NCBI GenBank assembly: GCA_023433345.1
Contig: JAEZDA010000095.1
Span: 1 to 51,577 of the forward strand
Direction: 5' to 3'
Source: Bacteroidota bacterium
GTDB lineage: Bacteria > Bacteroidota > Bacteroidia > Chitinophagales > Chitinophagaceae
DNA: 51,577 bases
Each line of letters opens with the position of its first letter. Positions within the stretch are counted from its first letter, which is position 1. The notes under the pieces were generated by a model. The model saw only the letters and a list, made by a program, of their open reading frames with translations. It ran no database searches and had not been told where the DNA came from. Of this stretch, positions 8,151 to 16,314 are shown piece after piece. The translations under genes were made by a program, and so were the position numbers.

Positions 8151-9393
8151 ATTTATTCCTCCACCTTTCTTTTAAAAATTTTCTGATCTCCTCCTCGCGG
8201 GCGTTTTTCCCGGGGATGTAAAAAGTAACTCCGTCGATTTTTTCCGGCAGATAATTAAGATGTACAAAATTGTTTTCAAAGTTGTGTGCATATTCATAAT
8301 CCTTTCCATAATCCATTTTCTTCATCAGGTCAGTGGGAGCATTCCGCAAGTGCAATGGAACGGGCAGGTCGCCGTATTTTCTAACGGCATCCTGCGCGGC
8401 GCCAATGGCCATATAAGAGGCATTGCTTTTTACTGATGTGGCAAGGTAAACGGCACACTGGGAAAGTATTATGCGGCTTTCAGGATACCCGATCAGGTTT
8501 ACAGCCTGGAAGGTATTGGTTGCGAGTAAGAGCGCGTTTGGGTTGGCATTTCCAACATCCTCACTCGCAAATATCACCATTCGCCGTGCAATGAATTTCA
8601 CATCCTCTCCAGCTTCGATCATTCTTGCAAGCCAGTATACAGCAGCGTTAGGGTCGGAACCACGCATGCTTTTTATGAAAGCAGAGATAATATCATAGTG
8701 CATTTCACCCTGCTTATCATATAATGCGATCTTTTGCTGAGCTGTCTTCATCACGAGTGAATCTGTAACAGGTTTTCCACCTGAATTGTTTATGGTAAGC
8801 TCAAGCAGGTTTAAAAGCTTTCTTGCATCTCCGCCAGACATTTGAAGAAGCGCGTCATCTTCTTGAATGGTTATTCCGGATTTCGCGAGTATTTCATCCT
8901 CTTGCAATGCCTTTTTTAAAAGGGTTTTGAGATGATGGCTTTCAAGCGGTTTTAAAACATATACCTGGCACCTGCTGAGTAATGCGCTGTTCACTTCGAA
9001 GGAAGGATTTTCGGTGGTAGCACCTATCAGCCTGATGATCCCTTTTTCCACAGCGCCGAGCAGTGCATCCTGCTGACCTTTATTAAAACGGTGGATCTCG
9101 TCTATGAAAAGAATTGCGCCGGAGCTTTCAGAAGCGCGTTCAATTACATTGCGGATGTCTTTAACGCCTGCTGAAATTGCACTTAAACTAAAGAAGGGAA
9201 GATCTAATGATTCGGCAATAATGTTTGCAATGGTGGTTTTGCCCACTCCGGGCGGACCCCACAAGATCATTGACGGAATGTTCCTGCTTAAAATTGATTC
9301 ACGCAGAACACTGCCTTCTCCGGTAAGGTGTTCCTGCCCTGTAAGGTCTTCTAATTTTCGCGGGCGCATGCGTTCAGCAAGAGGAGCATTCAT
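8140..9393 (-). CDS. rarA: Replication-associated recombination protein A (RarA/MgsA)
   Basis: This 417-residue AAA+ ATPase of the clamp-loader-like family acts at stalled replication forks. Walker A is GPPGVGKTT at residues 46-54. Walker B is ILFIDEIHRFNKGQQDALL. Sensor 1 lies in LIGATTENPSFE and sensor 2 near SGGDARKLLNLLEL. The C-terminal MgsA tetramerisation region follows, including EDVGNANPNALLLA. The length is typical. It starts with MNAPLAERMRPRKLEDL, the conserved N-terminus of the family. It is the fourth gene of the operon, 14 bases after the exported protein gene, and overlaps the globin gene downstream. Confidence 0.96.
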   Translation of the reverse strand: MNAPLAERMRPRKLEDLTGQEHLTGEGSVLRESILSRNIPSMILWGPPGVGKTTIANIIAESLDLPFFSLSAISAGVKDIRNVIERASESSGAILFIDEIHRFNKGQQDALLGAVEKGIIRLIGATTENPSFEVNSALLSRCQVYVLKPLESHHLKTLLKKALQEDEILAKSGITIQEDDALLQMSGGDARKLLNLLELTINNSGGKPVTDSLVMKTAQQKIALYDKQGEMHYDIISAFIKSMRGSDPNAAVYWLARMIEAGEDVKFIARRMVIFASEDVGNANPNALLLATNTFQAVNLIGYPESRIILSQCAVYLATSVKSNASYMAIGAAQDAVRKYGDLPVPLHLRNAPTDLMKKMDYGKDYEYAHNFENNFVHLNYLPEKIDGVTFYIPGKNAREEEIRKFLKERWRNKYGY

Positions 9394-9407
9394 GCTGTAA
9401 AGTTAAT

Positions 9408-10685
9408 CTATTCATTACCGGCCTTTCTCATGAGTTCGAGCACTTCCTCAATTGTTACAGGTGCTTCCCTACGGTTGATGTTAAAAACAATTGCATAGCC
9501 TGTGGCACCTCCCGCTCGTTTAATTGCGTCAACAAGGGATTGTTGGTCACTTGAAACGCGAAGGTGGTTCAGATCACTCCATATTTCATTTGTACAAAGG
9601 CATCCAAGCGTTGGAGTGAAAGGGAAATATGGTTTGCCAGAATAATATTCGGGCTTTACTGTTGTGCCATGAGCAATTATTTCATGACGCCCCGCCATTC
9701 CCGCATAAAACGCCTCCATCATAGAGCCTGAATTGCGAAGATTTTTTGGTAACAGGTTTCTGTAGGCATCTATCTTAAGAATAGTGTCTGTGAGGCTGGA
9801 GTCCCTCAGAAAATGCAGTGAATTGAATTCCAGAGGTAAGGTGAGCTGCACATTTTGTGTCGGACCAATCGCCCCTGCTTTCGAAACATCAAAACCATCC
9901 ATTCTCAAAATTCCGCTTGGTGTGTTACCGTTAGTAAGGTACCCGGGCAATCCGCTTAAACTCCTTGCGAGCTGTGGCACAAAAAATATTTTACCCGTTG
10001 AGTTCTTTAAAAAATTACCTGAGGAATCCCTGATCACAACAATTCCAGGATAGTCCCTGTTCGTTCGCTGTATGCTGATCATTAAAACATTTCCAGGTAA
10101 GTAGTCTTTTGAAAAAAGATCATGGTAATGAATAGTATCCTTTAATTTATCTTCAAAATTTTGCAGAAAGGATAAGTAGAAGGGATTATTCGGATTTTGT
10201 TTTAGCATGCTATGTGCTTGCCTCTCAAGTTTCCTGCCTTCTTCTTTCGAAGCTTTTCTTAAAAGGTATTCAGCTGCCATGGTCCAAACCTTTGCGTCTG
10301 AAATACTGGGAAGGTAGGCCAAGATCTCTTTCCTGAATTCATTTGGGTATTGTCCATATAAGAGTTCCAGCAATGCCCGTGCAAATCCGTAACTGCGTCT
10401 ATGTAGGTCCGTTACCGCTAGCCTGATTCGTCCCGCAACCCACGGATCCTTCCTGTTCAGGTATTGGAGTGCGAAAAACGTATCATCCCATGAGTCTTCT
10501 GTGGAATCATTAAGCGGGAGTGAAAGTTTCTTATTAATAATATCCCGGTTTAGACGGTACTCCAGCAACTGACGGTCTTTGTATAATTTGTAAACAGTTG
10601 TATCGGTTTGTCCGCTGGTGAACGTTGATACTAATAACAGAAAGAATAAGACGGGAATCTTCACAGGTTTTTTGAGGTTGTTCAA
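9408..10685 (-). CDS. Exported protein with cryptic L,D-transpeptidase-like motifs
   Basis: This 425-residue protein has a signal peptide (IPVLFFLLLVSTFTSGQ). The first half is helical and repeat-like (about residues 60-190, for example AKVWTMAAEYLLRKA), resembling a TPR-type scaffold. The second half is beta-rich and contains EIIAHGTT (His339) and, 23 residues later, TPTLGCLCTNEIW (Cys362). An HG-containing strand followed by a GC motif is the layout of the YkuD L,D-transpeptidase active site, although the Arg normally found two residues after the Cys is replaced by Cys. A cell-wall cross-linking or related thiol acyl-transfer role is therefore a hypothesis. It sits 7 bases after the ABC exporter gene and 14 before rarA. 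Confidence 0.7.
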   Translation of the reverse strand: MNNLKKPVKIPVLFFLLLVSTFTSGQTDTTVYKLYKDRQLLEYRLNRDIINKKLSLPLNDSTEDSWDDTFFALQYLNRKDPWVAGRIRLAVTDLHRRSYGFARALLELLYGQYPNEFRKEILAYLPSISDAKVWTMAAEYLLRKASKEEGRKLERQAHSMLKQNPNNPFYLSFLQNFEDKLKDTIHYHDLFSKDYLPGNVLMISIQRTNRDYPGIVVIRDSSGNFLKNSTGKIFFVPQLARSLSGLPGYLTNGNTPSGILRMDGFDVSKAGAIGPTQNVQLTLPLEFNSLHFLRDSSLTDTILKIDAYRNLLPKNLRNSGSMMEAFYAGMAGRHEIIAHGTTVKPEYYSGKPYFPFTPTLGCLCTNEIWSDLNHLRVSSDQQSLVDAIKRAGGATGYAIVFNINRREAPVTIEEVLELMRKAGNE

Positions 10686-10692
10686 TTGTAAT

Positions 10693-12537
10693 TTACGCGA
10701 TTTGTTGCAATTGGGTCAGCTTGTGGTAGATGCTTGTGGGGTCTTCCGTAAGTTGTATGTGATTCCCTCTTTCAACAATTCGTCCATTCTGCATCACGAG
10801 TATTTCGTCAGCTTCCTGGATCGTTGAAAGTCTATGAGCAATCACGAGCGTGGTTCTGCCTTTCATGAGATTAGCCAGTGCGTCCTGCACAACTTTTTCC
10901 GATTCGGTATCAAGCGAGGAGGTTGCTTCGTCTAAAATTAATATTGATGGATTCTTGAAAACTGCGCGTGCAATGCTTAGCCGTTGCCTTTGCCCGCCGG
11001 AGAGCCTTATTCCGCGATCTCCAATATTTGTTTGATAGCCATGCGATGTTTGCAAAATGAATTCATGCGCATTTGCAATTTTTGCCGCCTTGATAACGTC
11101 TTCCTCCTTTGCATCGGGCTTTCCTAGAGCGATGTTGTTGAAGATAGAATCATTGAAAAGAATGATTTCCTGCGTCACAAAGCTCATATGGCTTCTTAAT
11201 GATTCCAGGGTAAAGTCGCGAATATTTGTTCCGTCATTTTTCACCGCTCCGTCTGTTACTTCATAAAACCGTGGAAGAAGATCGGCTATAGTAGATTTTC
11301 CCACTCCGGAAGGCCCTACTAGTGCCGTGGTCATTGCGTTTTTTATTGTAAAGCTTACACTTTCAAGCACTGGTTTTTGTCCATAAGTAAAGCTGACATT
11401 TTCAAATTCAATTTGGTCCAGGAATTCTTTCATAGGGCGCGCGTCAGGTTTTTCAGCCACTTCAATTGGTGTGTCGATCACTTCAAGAATCCTTTCGCCC
11501 GAGGCCTGTCCGCGTTGAATATTTGCAAGAGCAACCACTATTGCCTTAGCTGGCCTGATCGCCTGTGAAAAAATGGCGATGAATGCTATGAATTCACTTG
11601 CTTTTAAGCCGCCGGGGTTCACAGTATTGTTTAGTATAAGAGAGCCTCCATAAATCAGTATCGTGGCTACAACGAGCACTCCGGATGCTTCGGAAAACGC
11701 GGGAGCCATTTCTCGCTTTGCAAAACTCTGGAGGCTTGCGTTGCGGTAAAAATCATTTTCCTTGCTGAACTTTTTCAGTATATAATCTGTTGCATTGAAT
11801 GACCGGATGATCCGCATTCCCATAAGGGTTTCATCAATTATGGTAAGCAGCCGCCCTATTGAAGCCTGTGTATCGCGAGCCTCCTTTTTTAATTTTTTTG
11901 TCACCAAGGCGATGCCGATAGCGGAGAAGGGGATGATTATTAATGTGAACAGGGTTAGTTTAACTGAAATTGCAAACAAAGCAATGAAATATCCAATAAT
12001 AGTTGACGGTTCTTTGAACACAACCTGCAAAGAGTTTGCAGCTACAGATTCTATTTCGAACACATCAGAGTTCATCCTGCTTAACAGATCACCTTTTTGC
12101 TCTTTGGTAAAATAGCCCAGGTGAAGAAAATTGATCTTGGTAAAAATCGCTTCCCTTAGTTTTTTTACGAGAAAGGTTCTTGCCTTTACCAGGCTTCGTT
12201 GAGCGAGGTACCGAAACATATTGGCAAGGAGGACGGCGCAAATGATCACGCCGGTGATGAAATAAAGCGCATAGACAGGTTTTATAAGTTTCAACCTGTA
12301 CACGTTGTGATAGAATAAGGATTTAAAATAGGAAGTGCTGAATGAAAAGGCAGGTTCTGCCGCATATCTCCGGGCTTCCTCTGTACTCATGGGGTCAAAA
12401 AGAAAGTTGAGCAGCGGAATAAGCAATGCAAATTGAAAGATGCTGAAGAAAACGCCAAGGAGGGTGAAAGAAATAAAAGGTACTACGAAGCGGGAGTATG
12501 GGCGCGCGTATTGAAGTAACCTCCGGTAAACTTTCAT
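10693..12537 (-). CDS. ABC exporter, fused permease and ATPase (MsbA/lipid-type)
   Basis: This 614-residue half-transporter belongs to the type IV ABC exporter fold. Residues 1-320 carry six predicted membrane helices, the first at FVVPFISFTLLGVFFSIFQF. The NBD spans about 360-605, with Walker A GPSGVGKST, Q-loop SFVTQE, signature LSGGQRQRLSIARA, Walker B ILILDEATSSLDTESE and the His switch in LVIAHRLSTI. It should work as a homodimer that flips or exports a lipid, lipid-linked glycan or drug across the inner membrane. The MsbA-type architecture and an upstream glycosyltransferase 21 bases away suggest a glycolipid substrate, which is inference. It is the second gene of the operon. Confidence 0.92.
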   Translation of the reverse strand: MKVYRRLLQYARPYSRFVVPFISFTLLGVFFSIFQFALLIPLLNFLFDPMSTEEARRYAAEPAFSFSTSYFKSLFYHNVYRLKLIKPVYALYFITGVIICAVLLANMFRYLAQRSLVKARTFLVKKLREAIFTKINFLHLGYFTKEQKGDLLSRMNSDVFEIESVAANSLQVVFKEPSTIIGYFIALFAISVKLTLFTLIIIPFSAIGIALVTKKLKKEARDTQASIGRLLTIIDETLMGMRIIRSFNATDYILKKFSKENDFYRNASLQSFAKREMAPAFSEASGVLVVATILIYGGSLILNNTVNPGGLKASEFIAFIAIFSQAIRPAKAIVVALANIQRGQASGERILEVIDTPIEVAEKPDARPMKEFLDQIEFENVSFTYGQKPVLESVSFTIKNAMTTALVGPSGVGKSTIADLLPRFYEVTDGAVKNDGTNIRDFTLESLRSHMSFVTQEIILFNDSIFNNIALGKPDAKEEDVIKAAKIANAHEFILQTSHGYQTNIGDRGIRLSGGQRQRLSIARAVFKNPSILILDEATSSLDTESEKVVQDALANLMKGRTTLVIAHRLSTIQEADEILVMQNGRIVERGNHIQLTEDPTSIYHKLTQLQQIA

Positions 12538-12558
12538 TTTTATTTTTGATTAATGGAA

Positions 12559-13626
12559 TTATTGATTACTGCTGCAAACAGACCTGTATATTTCGATATA
12601 GCGTGCGGCGGCATTATCCCAGCAAAAGTCATTACACCGTTGTTTGATGTGATCCTGCATCTTTAACGCCTGGTAGGTTTTCATGCCTTCCACAAAGGTT
12701 TGCTGCATACTGGTTGCAGAAAAATCAGGAAAATAAAAGGCCACATTGCTGCCGATTTCCGGAAGCGCGGTACGGTTTGAAAGGAAAAGTGGTTTCCCGG
12801 CACTCATGGCCTCGGTTACAGGAAGCCCAAACCCTTCACTAAGCGAGGGAAGCGCGAAAGCGCAACAGTTTTGAAGGTACCACGATTTTTCCTGCTCACT
12901 AACGGCACCCAATAAACGAATGTTATTTTGTATGCCCATCCTGCTCGCTTCCTCGAGTATGTATCTGCAATAATCACGATCGTCAGAACGACCTGCGATA
13001 ACCAACTCCATATCAGCATTCTGCTTTACCAGTGGCAGGAGCGAATGAAAGTTCTTACTTCGGGTAACAACGCCAAGAGAAAAAAGAAATGGCTTCAGCG
13101 GTTTATATGAATCTTTCCGAAGTAGGGGCTCTTCAAGCAAGTTAGTTCCATTGTGAATTACCGACAAAGGCTTTCCTTTTAGGTCGCAATAGAACTCAAC
13201 ATCCTTTCTCGAATACTCCGATACACATACGATTGCAGAGGAACGGTCTATTAATTTCTGTAAACGGTTGAGGTACTTTCTTTTTTTTGCAGAAGATTTT
13301 TGTTCATTATACATGAAGTTCAGATCATGAATAGTGAGCAAAACCTTTATCGTTTTATTTCTGAAAGGAACGTAATCGCTGTTCTGATAAGTAGCATGCC
13401 AGAGGTCAAACCCGGCAAGGCCCGGCATTACAAACTTCTGAAGTGATAATTGCCTTATATAACGGTGTTTTCCAAAAATCTCTGTACCGGGTGGACAAAA
13501 ATATGTGAGTGATTCATTTAAAGGGTCGATATGCTTTTGCAGATGAATGCCCAGGTTTTTACAATAGTTATACAAGCCTGTATTGCCGTATTTCATCCGC
13601 TCACAGTCGAAAATGTAAGCTGCCAT
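12559..13626 (-). CDS. GT4 family glycosyltransferase (paralogue A)
   Basis: This 355-residue GT-B fold enzyme starts MAAYIFDCERMKYGNTGLY; an upstream in-frame start would only add eight residues. The N-terminal acceptor domain contains LLTIHDLNFMYNE, the linker has FLFSLGVVTRSKNFHSLLPL and the donor domain has ELVIAGRSDD. The GT4 E-x7-E motif lies in EGFGLPVTEAM, followed by GKPLFLSNRTALPEIG. It probably transfers a sugar from an NDP donor to a surface glycan or glycolipid. It is the first gene of the leftward operon and is divergent from, and clearly homologous to, the gene at 13733-14797. Confidence 0.93.
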   Translation of the reverse strand: MAAYIFDCERMKYGNTGLYNYCKNLGIHLQKHIDPLNESLTYFCPPGTEIFGKHRYIRQLSLQKFVMPGLAGFDLWHATYQNSDYVPFRNKTIKVLLTIHDLNFMYNEQKSSAKKRKYLNRLQKLIDRSSAIVCVSEYSRKDVEFYCDLKGKPLSVIHNGTNLLEEPLLRKDSYKPLKPFLFSLGVVTRSKNFHSLLPLVKQNADMELVIAGRSDDRDYCRYILEEASRMGIQNNIRLLGAVSEQEKSWYLQNCCAFALPSLSEGFGLPVTEAMSAGKPLFLSNRTALPEIGSNVAFYFPDFSATSMQQTFVEGMKTYQALKMQDHIKQRCNDFCWDNAAARYIEIYRSVCSSNQ

Positions 13627-13732
13627 AGTATAAAAAATTGTAAAGTGCAAATTTCGTTCCTAAGTGGAAAAGCCGTTGTTTAGAGAAGAGGGCATCAGTT
13701 TTGCGGAGAATGATTATCGCTGAATACTTTAT

Positions 13733-14797
13733 ATGAGTTCCATCATTCTTGATTGCGACCTGATGCGGCATCCCAATTCAGGACTTTATCATTACTGTTT
13801 AAATCTTGGTCAATATGTTCATCGCGCCCTGGCGCAGCACCCGGAGCTTTCAATTTCGATGTACGCACCCCCTGCTGCTAAAGAAGCTTTCGAACCATCT
13901 TTGAAGGTGGTTACAGAAAGGAAGTGGCATAAAACTCTCAAGCCATTCTTATGGAGCTGTGATGTATGGCATGCGCCCTTTCAATCTGGCCGAATGCTCC
14001 GAAAAAAAGGCGGGCGCGGGAAGAACCTTCTCACCATACATGATCTAAACGTTTTGCATGAAGACAAGCCGGAGCGCGAGCGGAAACATAGCCTTGAAAA
14101 AACGCAGGAGCTTATTAACCAGAGCGATGCCATCGTTTGTATTTCTGAACATACTAAGCGGGATGTGCTTAACAATATGCAGGTAGGAGATTGTCCCGTG
14201 TATGTAGTTCATAATGGCACGCACCAAACAGATGATCCTCCAGTCAAACCCCTCGGTTATCGACCCTCAAGGCCATTCATCTTTTCCATGGGATATGTGA
14301 ACAGGAAAAAGAATTTTCATACTTTAATTCCTTTATTACGGAATAGCGAATATGAGCTGGTGATTGCAGGCAGGCTTGATGAGCCGGAGTACATCAGTTA
14401 TATCAATGGTCTTGCTGAACAAGTGAAGGTGTCTGATCGTGTTCATTTAACCGGCCCCGTACCGGAAGCAGATAAATCATGGTATCTTTCAAACTGCAGC
14501 GCTTTTGTATTTCCCTCTCTCGCGGAAGGTTTTGGAGCACCTGTTGTTGAGGCAATGCGCTTCGGCAAGCCATTGTTTCTTTCTTCAAAAACTTCTTTGC
14601 CTGAGATAGGAGGCGAGGCTGCGTTTTACTTTCGAAATTTTGAACCGGATCATATGGAAGATGTTTTCCAACGCGGCATGAAAGATTTCTTTATTGATGG
14701 ATTTTCCGAACGCGTGATAAGAAGGGGAGAATGTTTCAGGTGGGAGGTAAAGGCAAAGGAATACCTCGCAATATATCGTTCACTTTTACAACAATAG
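13733..14797 (+). CDS. GT4 family glycosyltransferase (paralogue B)
   Basis: This 354-residue GT-B enzyme aligns along its whole length with the divergent neighbour: DCDLMRHPNSGLYHYCLNLG at the N-terminus, LLTIHDLNVLHED, AIVCISEHTKRDV, FIFSMGYVNRKKNFHTLIPL, ELVIAGRLDEPEY and the E-x7-E motif in EGFGAPVVEAM. The two genes were therefore produced by duplication and inversion, or were acquired as a pair. The 106-base intergenic region must hold both promoters; I see only near-matches to TAnnTTTG there. It starts a rightward three-gene operon, with the following methyltransferase gene beginning one base after its stop. Confidence 0.93.
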   Translation: MSSIILDCDLMRHPNSGLYHYCLNLGQYVHRALAQHPELSISMYAPPAAKEAFEPSLKVVTERKWHKTLKPFLWSCDVWHAPFQSGRMLRKKGGRGKNLLTIHDLNVLHEDKPERERKHSLEKTQELINQSDAIVCISEHTKRDVLNNMQVGDCPVYVVHNGTHQTDDPPVKPLGYRPSRPFIFSMGYVNRKKNFHTLIPLLRNSEYELVIAGRLDEPEYISYINGLAEQVKVSDRVHLTGPVPEADKSWYLSNCSAFVFPSLAEGFGAPVVEAMRFGKPLFLSSKTSLPEIGGEAAFYFRNFEPDHMEDVFQRGMKDFFIDGFSERVIRRGECFRWEVKAKEYLAIYRSLLQQ

Positions 14798-14798
14798 C

Positions 14799-15656
14799 AT
14801 GTCTTCAAAAAGAGAATGGAAGTTGCAACTTGTACAAGATGGAGAAAAGCGCTTGTCGGAGCTTTGTAAGGCCACTCACTGGCAGTCACCCTGGTTTAAA
14901 CGCTGGGTTAAAGAATTAAACGAGCCTGCGCGTTTCCATCGTAAACAATGGGAATTCGTATATGTGATGCAAGCCCTATGGGAGAGGGGATGTATTCAAA
15001 AAGGTAAAAGGGGATTGGTTTTTGCCGTTGGGTCAGAACCCGGCCCCTCCATTTTCGCTAACTATGGTTGCGAGATCCTCGCAACAGATATTTTTCCTGA
15101 ACAAGGAAAACAGAAAGGGTGGGAAGCGGCAGACCAGCTGTGCTTTGGTATCGAATCATTAAATAAGCGGAGGCTGACAGATGATGACACTTTAAAACGG
15201 CAGGTGAGCTACCGCCCTGTTGATATGAACAAAATACCATCGGATCTCCGAAATTTCGATTTCAATTGGAGCAGTTGTTCATTTGAACATCTCGGCTCTA
15301 TAAAAAAAGGACTTTCCTTTCTCGAAAATCAAATGGACACATTAAAGCCCGGTGGATGGGCCGTTCATACAACCGAATACAATATTTCCTCAAATACAAG
15401 CACCCTGGATAATGCAGATACAGTGATCTTCAGGATGAGAGATATTGAAGAAGTTGCGGAAAAGCTGAGGCGGAAAGGCCATTATGTTGAAGCTATCGAC
15501 TACTCACTGGGAGGGCTGCCCGAAGATTTTGAGGTTGATGTTGATCCGCATAATGAGGAGGTGCATTTGAAACTACAGATATGCGAATATGTTGTAACCT
15601 CTATTGCGCTGATCTTCCAGAAAGGTAAAAAAAGAAGGTTCTTCTCTTTAATTTGA
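14799..15656 (+). CDS. SAM-dependent methyltransferase-like protein
   Basis: This 285-residue protein has the class I methyltransferase outline. A motif I-like strand and loop is LVFAVGSEPGPSIFA (about residues 73-87), an acidic strand end is ILATDIFPE, and the region NFDFNWSSCSFEHLG gives motif IV. TLKPGGWAVHTTEYN is the typical post-motif strand with the PGG turn. The motif I glycines are altered from the canonical GxGxG, so activity is likely but not certain. Its start is one base past the preceding glycosyltransferase stop and the next gene starts two bases after its end, so it belongs to one operon. It could modify a sugar or lipid of the surface glycan; that is inference. Confidence 0.78.
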   Translation: MSSKREWKLQLVQDGEKRLSELCKATHWQSPWFKRWVKELNEPARFHRKQWEFVYVMQALWERGCIQKGKRGLVFAVGSEPGPSIFANYGCEILATDIFPEQGKQKGWEAADQLCFGIESLNKRRLTDDDTLKRQVSYRPVDMNKIPSDLRNFDFNWSSCSFEHLGSIKKGLSFLENQMDTLKPGGWAVHTTEYNISSNTSTLDNADTVIFRMRDIEEVAEKLRRKGHYVEAIDYSLGGLPEDFEVDVDPHNEEVHLKLQICEYVVTSIALIFQKGKKRRFFSLI

Positions 15657-15657
15657 T

Positions 15658-16314
15658 ATGGGAAACATCCGGAAGTTTGATCTCGGCAGAATTATCAATC
15701 ACTATAAGGTGAAGAACTTTGTAGAGACGGGAACTTTCTATGGTGACGGTGTGGCCTATGCTTTACAGTTTCCCTTCAAAAAAATTTGGAGTGTTGAGAT
15801 TGTGCCAGACCTTGCAAGGAAATGTATGAAGAAATTCATCGAACACAACAATGTAACTATTGTTTGCAATGAAAGTGTTTCTGCATTAAAGCATGAAATT
15901 CCTCAATTAAAAGGCCCGGCAGTTTACTGGCTTGATGCACATTTCCCCGGCGCTGACGCCGGTTTAACAGGATATCTTTCCGATGATGAAAGCCTGCGTT
16001 TACCACTTGCAGAAGAACTGCGCATAATCGCGGCTAACCGAAACACTTCTCATGATGTGTTTATTCTTGACGACCTCCGGATCTATGAGGATGGAAATTT
16101 TGAAAAAGGAAATGTACCCGAAGATGCCTTGCCTTCCGGTATGCGCAACACGTCTTTTGTAGAGGAATTATTTGGCAACTCACATAAAATTATCAGATGC
16201 TTTGCAGATGAGGGCTACCTGTTGCTGTTTCCAAAAAGGAGATACTATTGGAAACATTTTTCTCTTGCAGGCTTTTTAAAAGGAACAGTTCCGACGGATT
16301 ATTATTTGCTTTGA
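15658..16314 (+). CDS. Methyltransferase-like (Rossmann) protein in the glycan operon
   Basis: This 218-residue protein has a Rossmann-like start: FVETGTFYGDGVAYALQF (about residues 21-38) followed by IWSVEIVPDLARKCM, where the Glu after the second strand would bind the ribose of SAM. Further on, VYWLDAHFPGADAG supplies an acidic motif, and VFILDDLRIYEDG follows. This is the pattern of small class I methyltransferase-like proteins often found in glycan-biosynthesis clusters. Its last 13 bases overlap the 3' end of the convergent aspS gene. Substrate unknown. Confidence 0.7.
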   Translation: MGNIRKFDLGRIINHYKVKNFVETGTFYGDGVAYALQFPFKKIWSVEIVPDLARKCMKKFIEHNNVTIVCNESVSALKHEIPQLKGPAVYWLDAHFPGADAGLTGYLSDDESLRLPLAEELRIIAANRNTSHDVFILDDLRIYEDGNFEKGNVPEDALPSGMRNTSFVEELFGNSHKIIRCFADEGYLLLFPKRRYYWKHFSLAGFLKGTVPTDYYLL

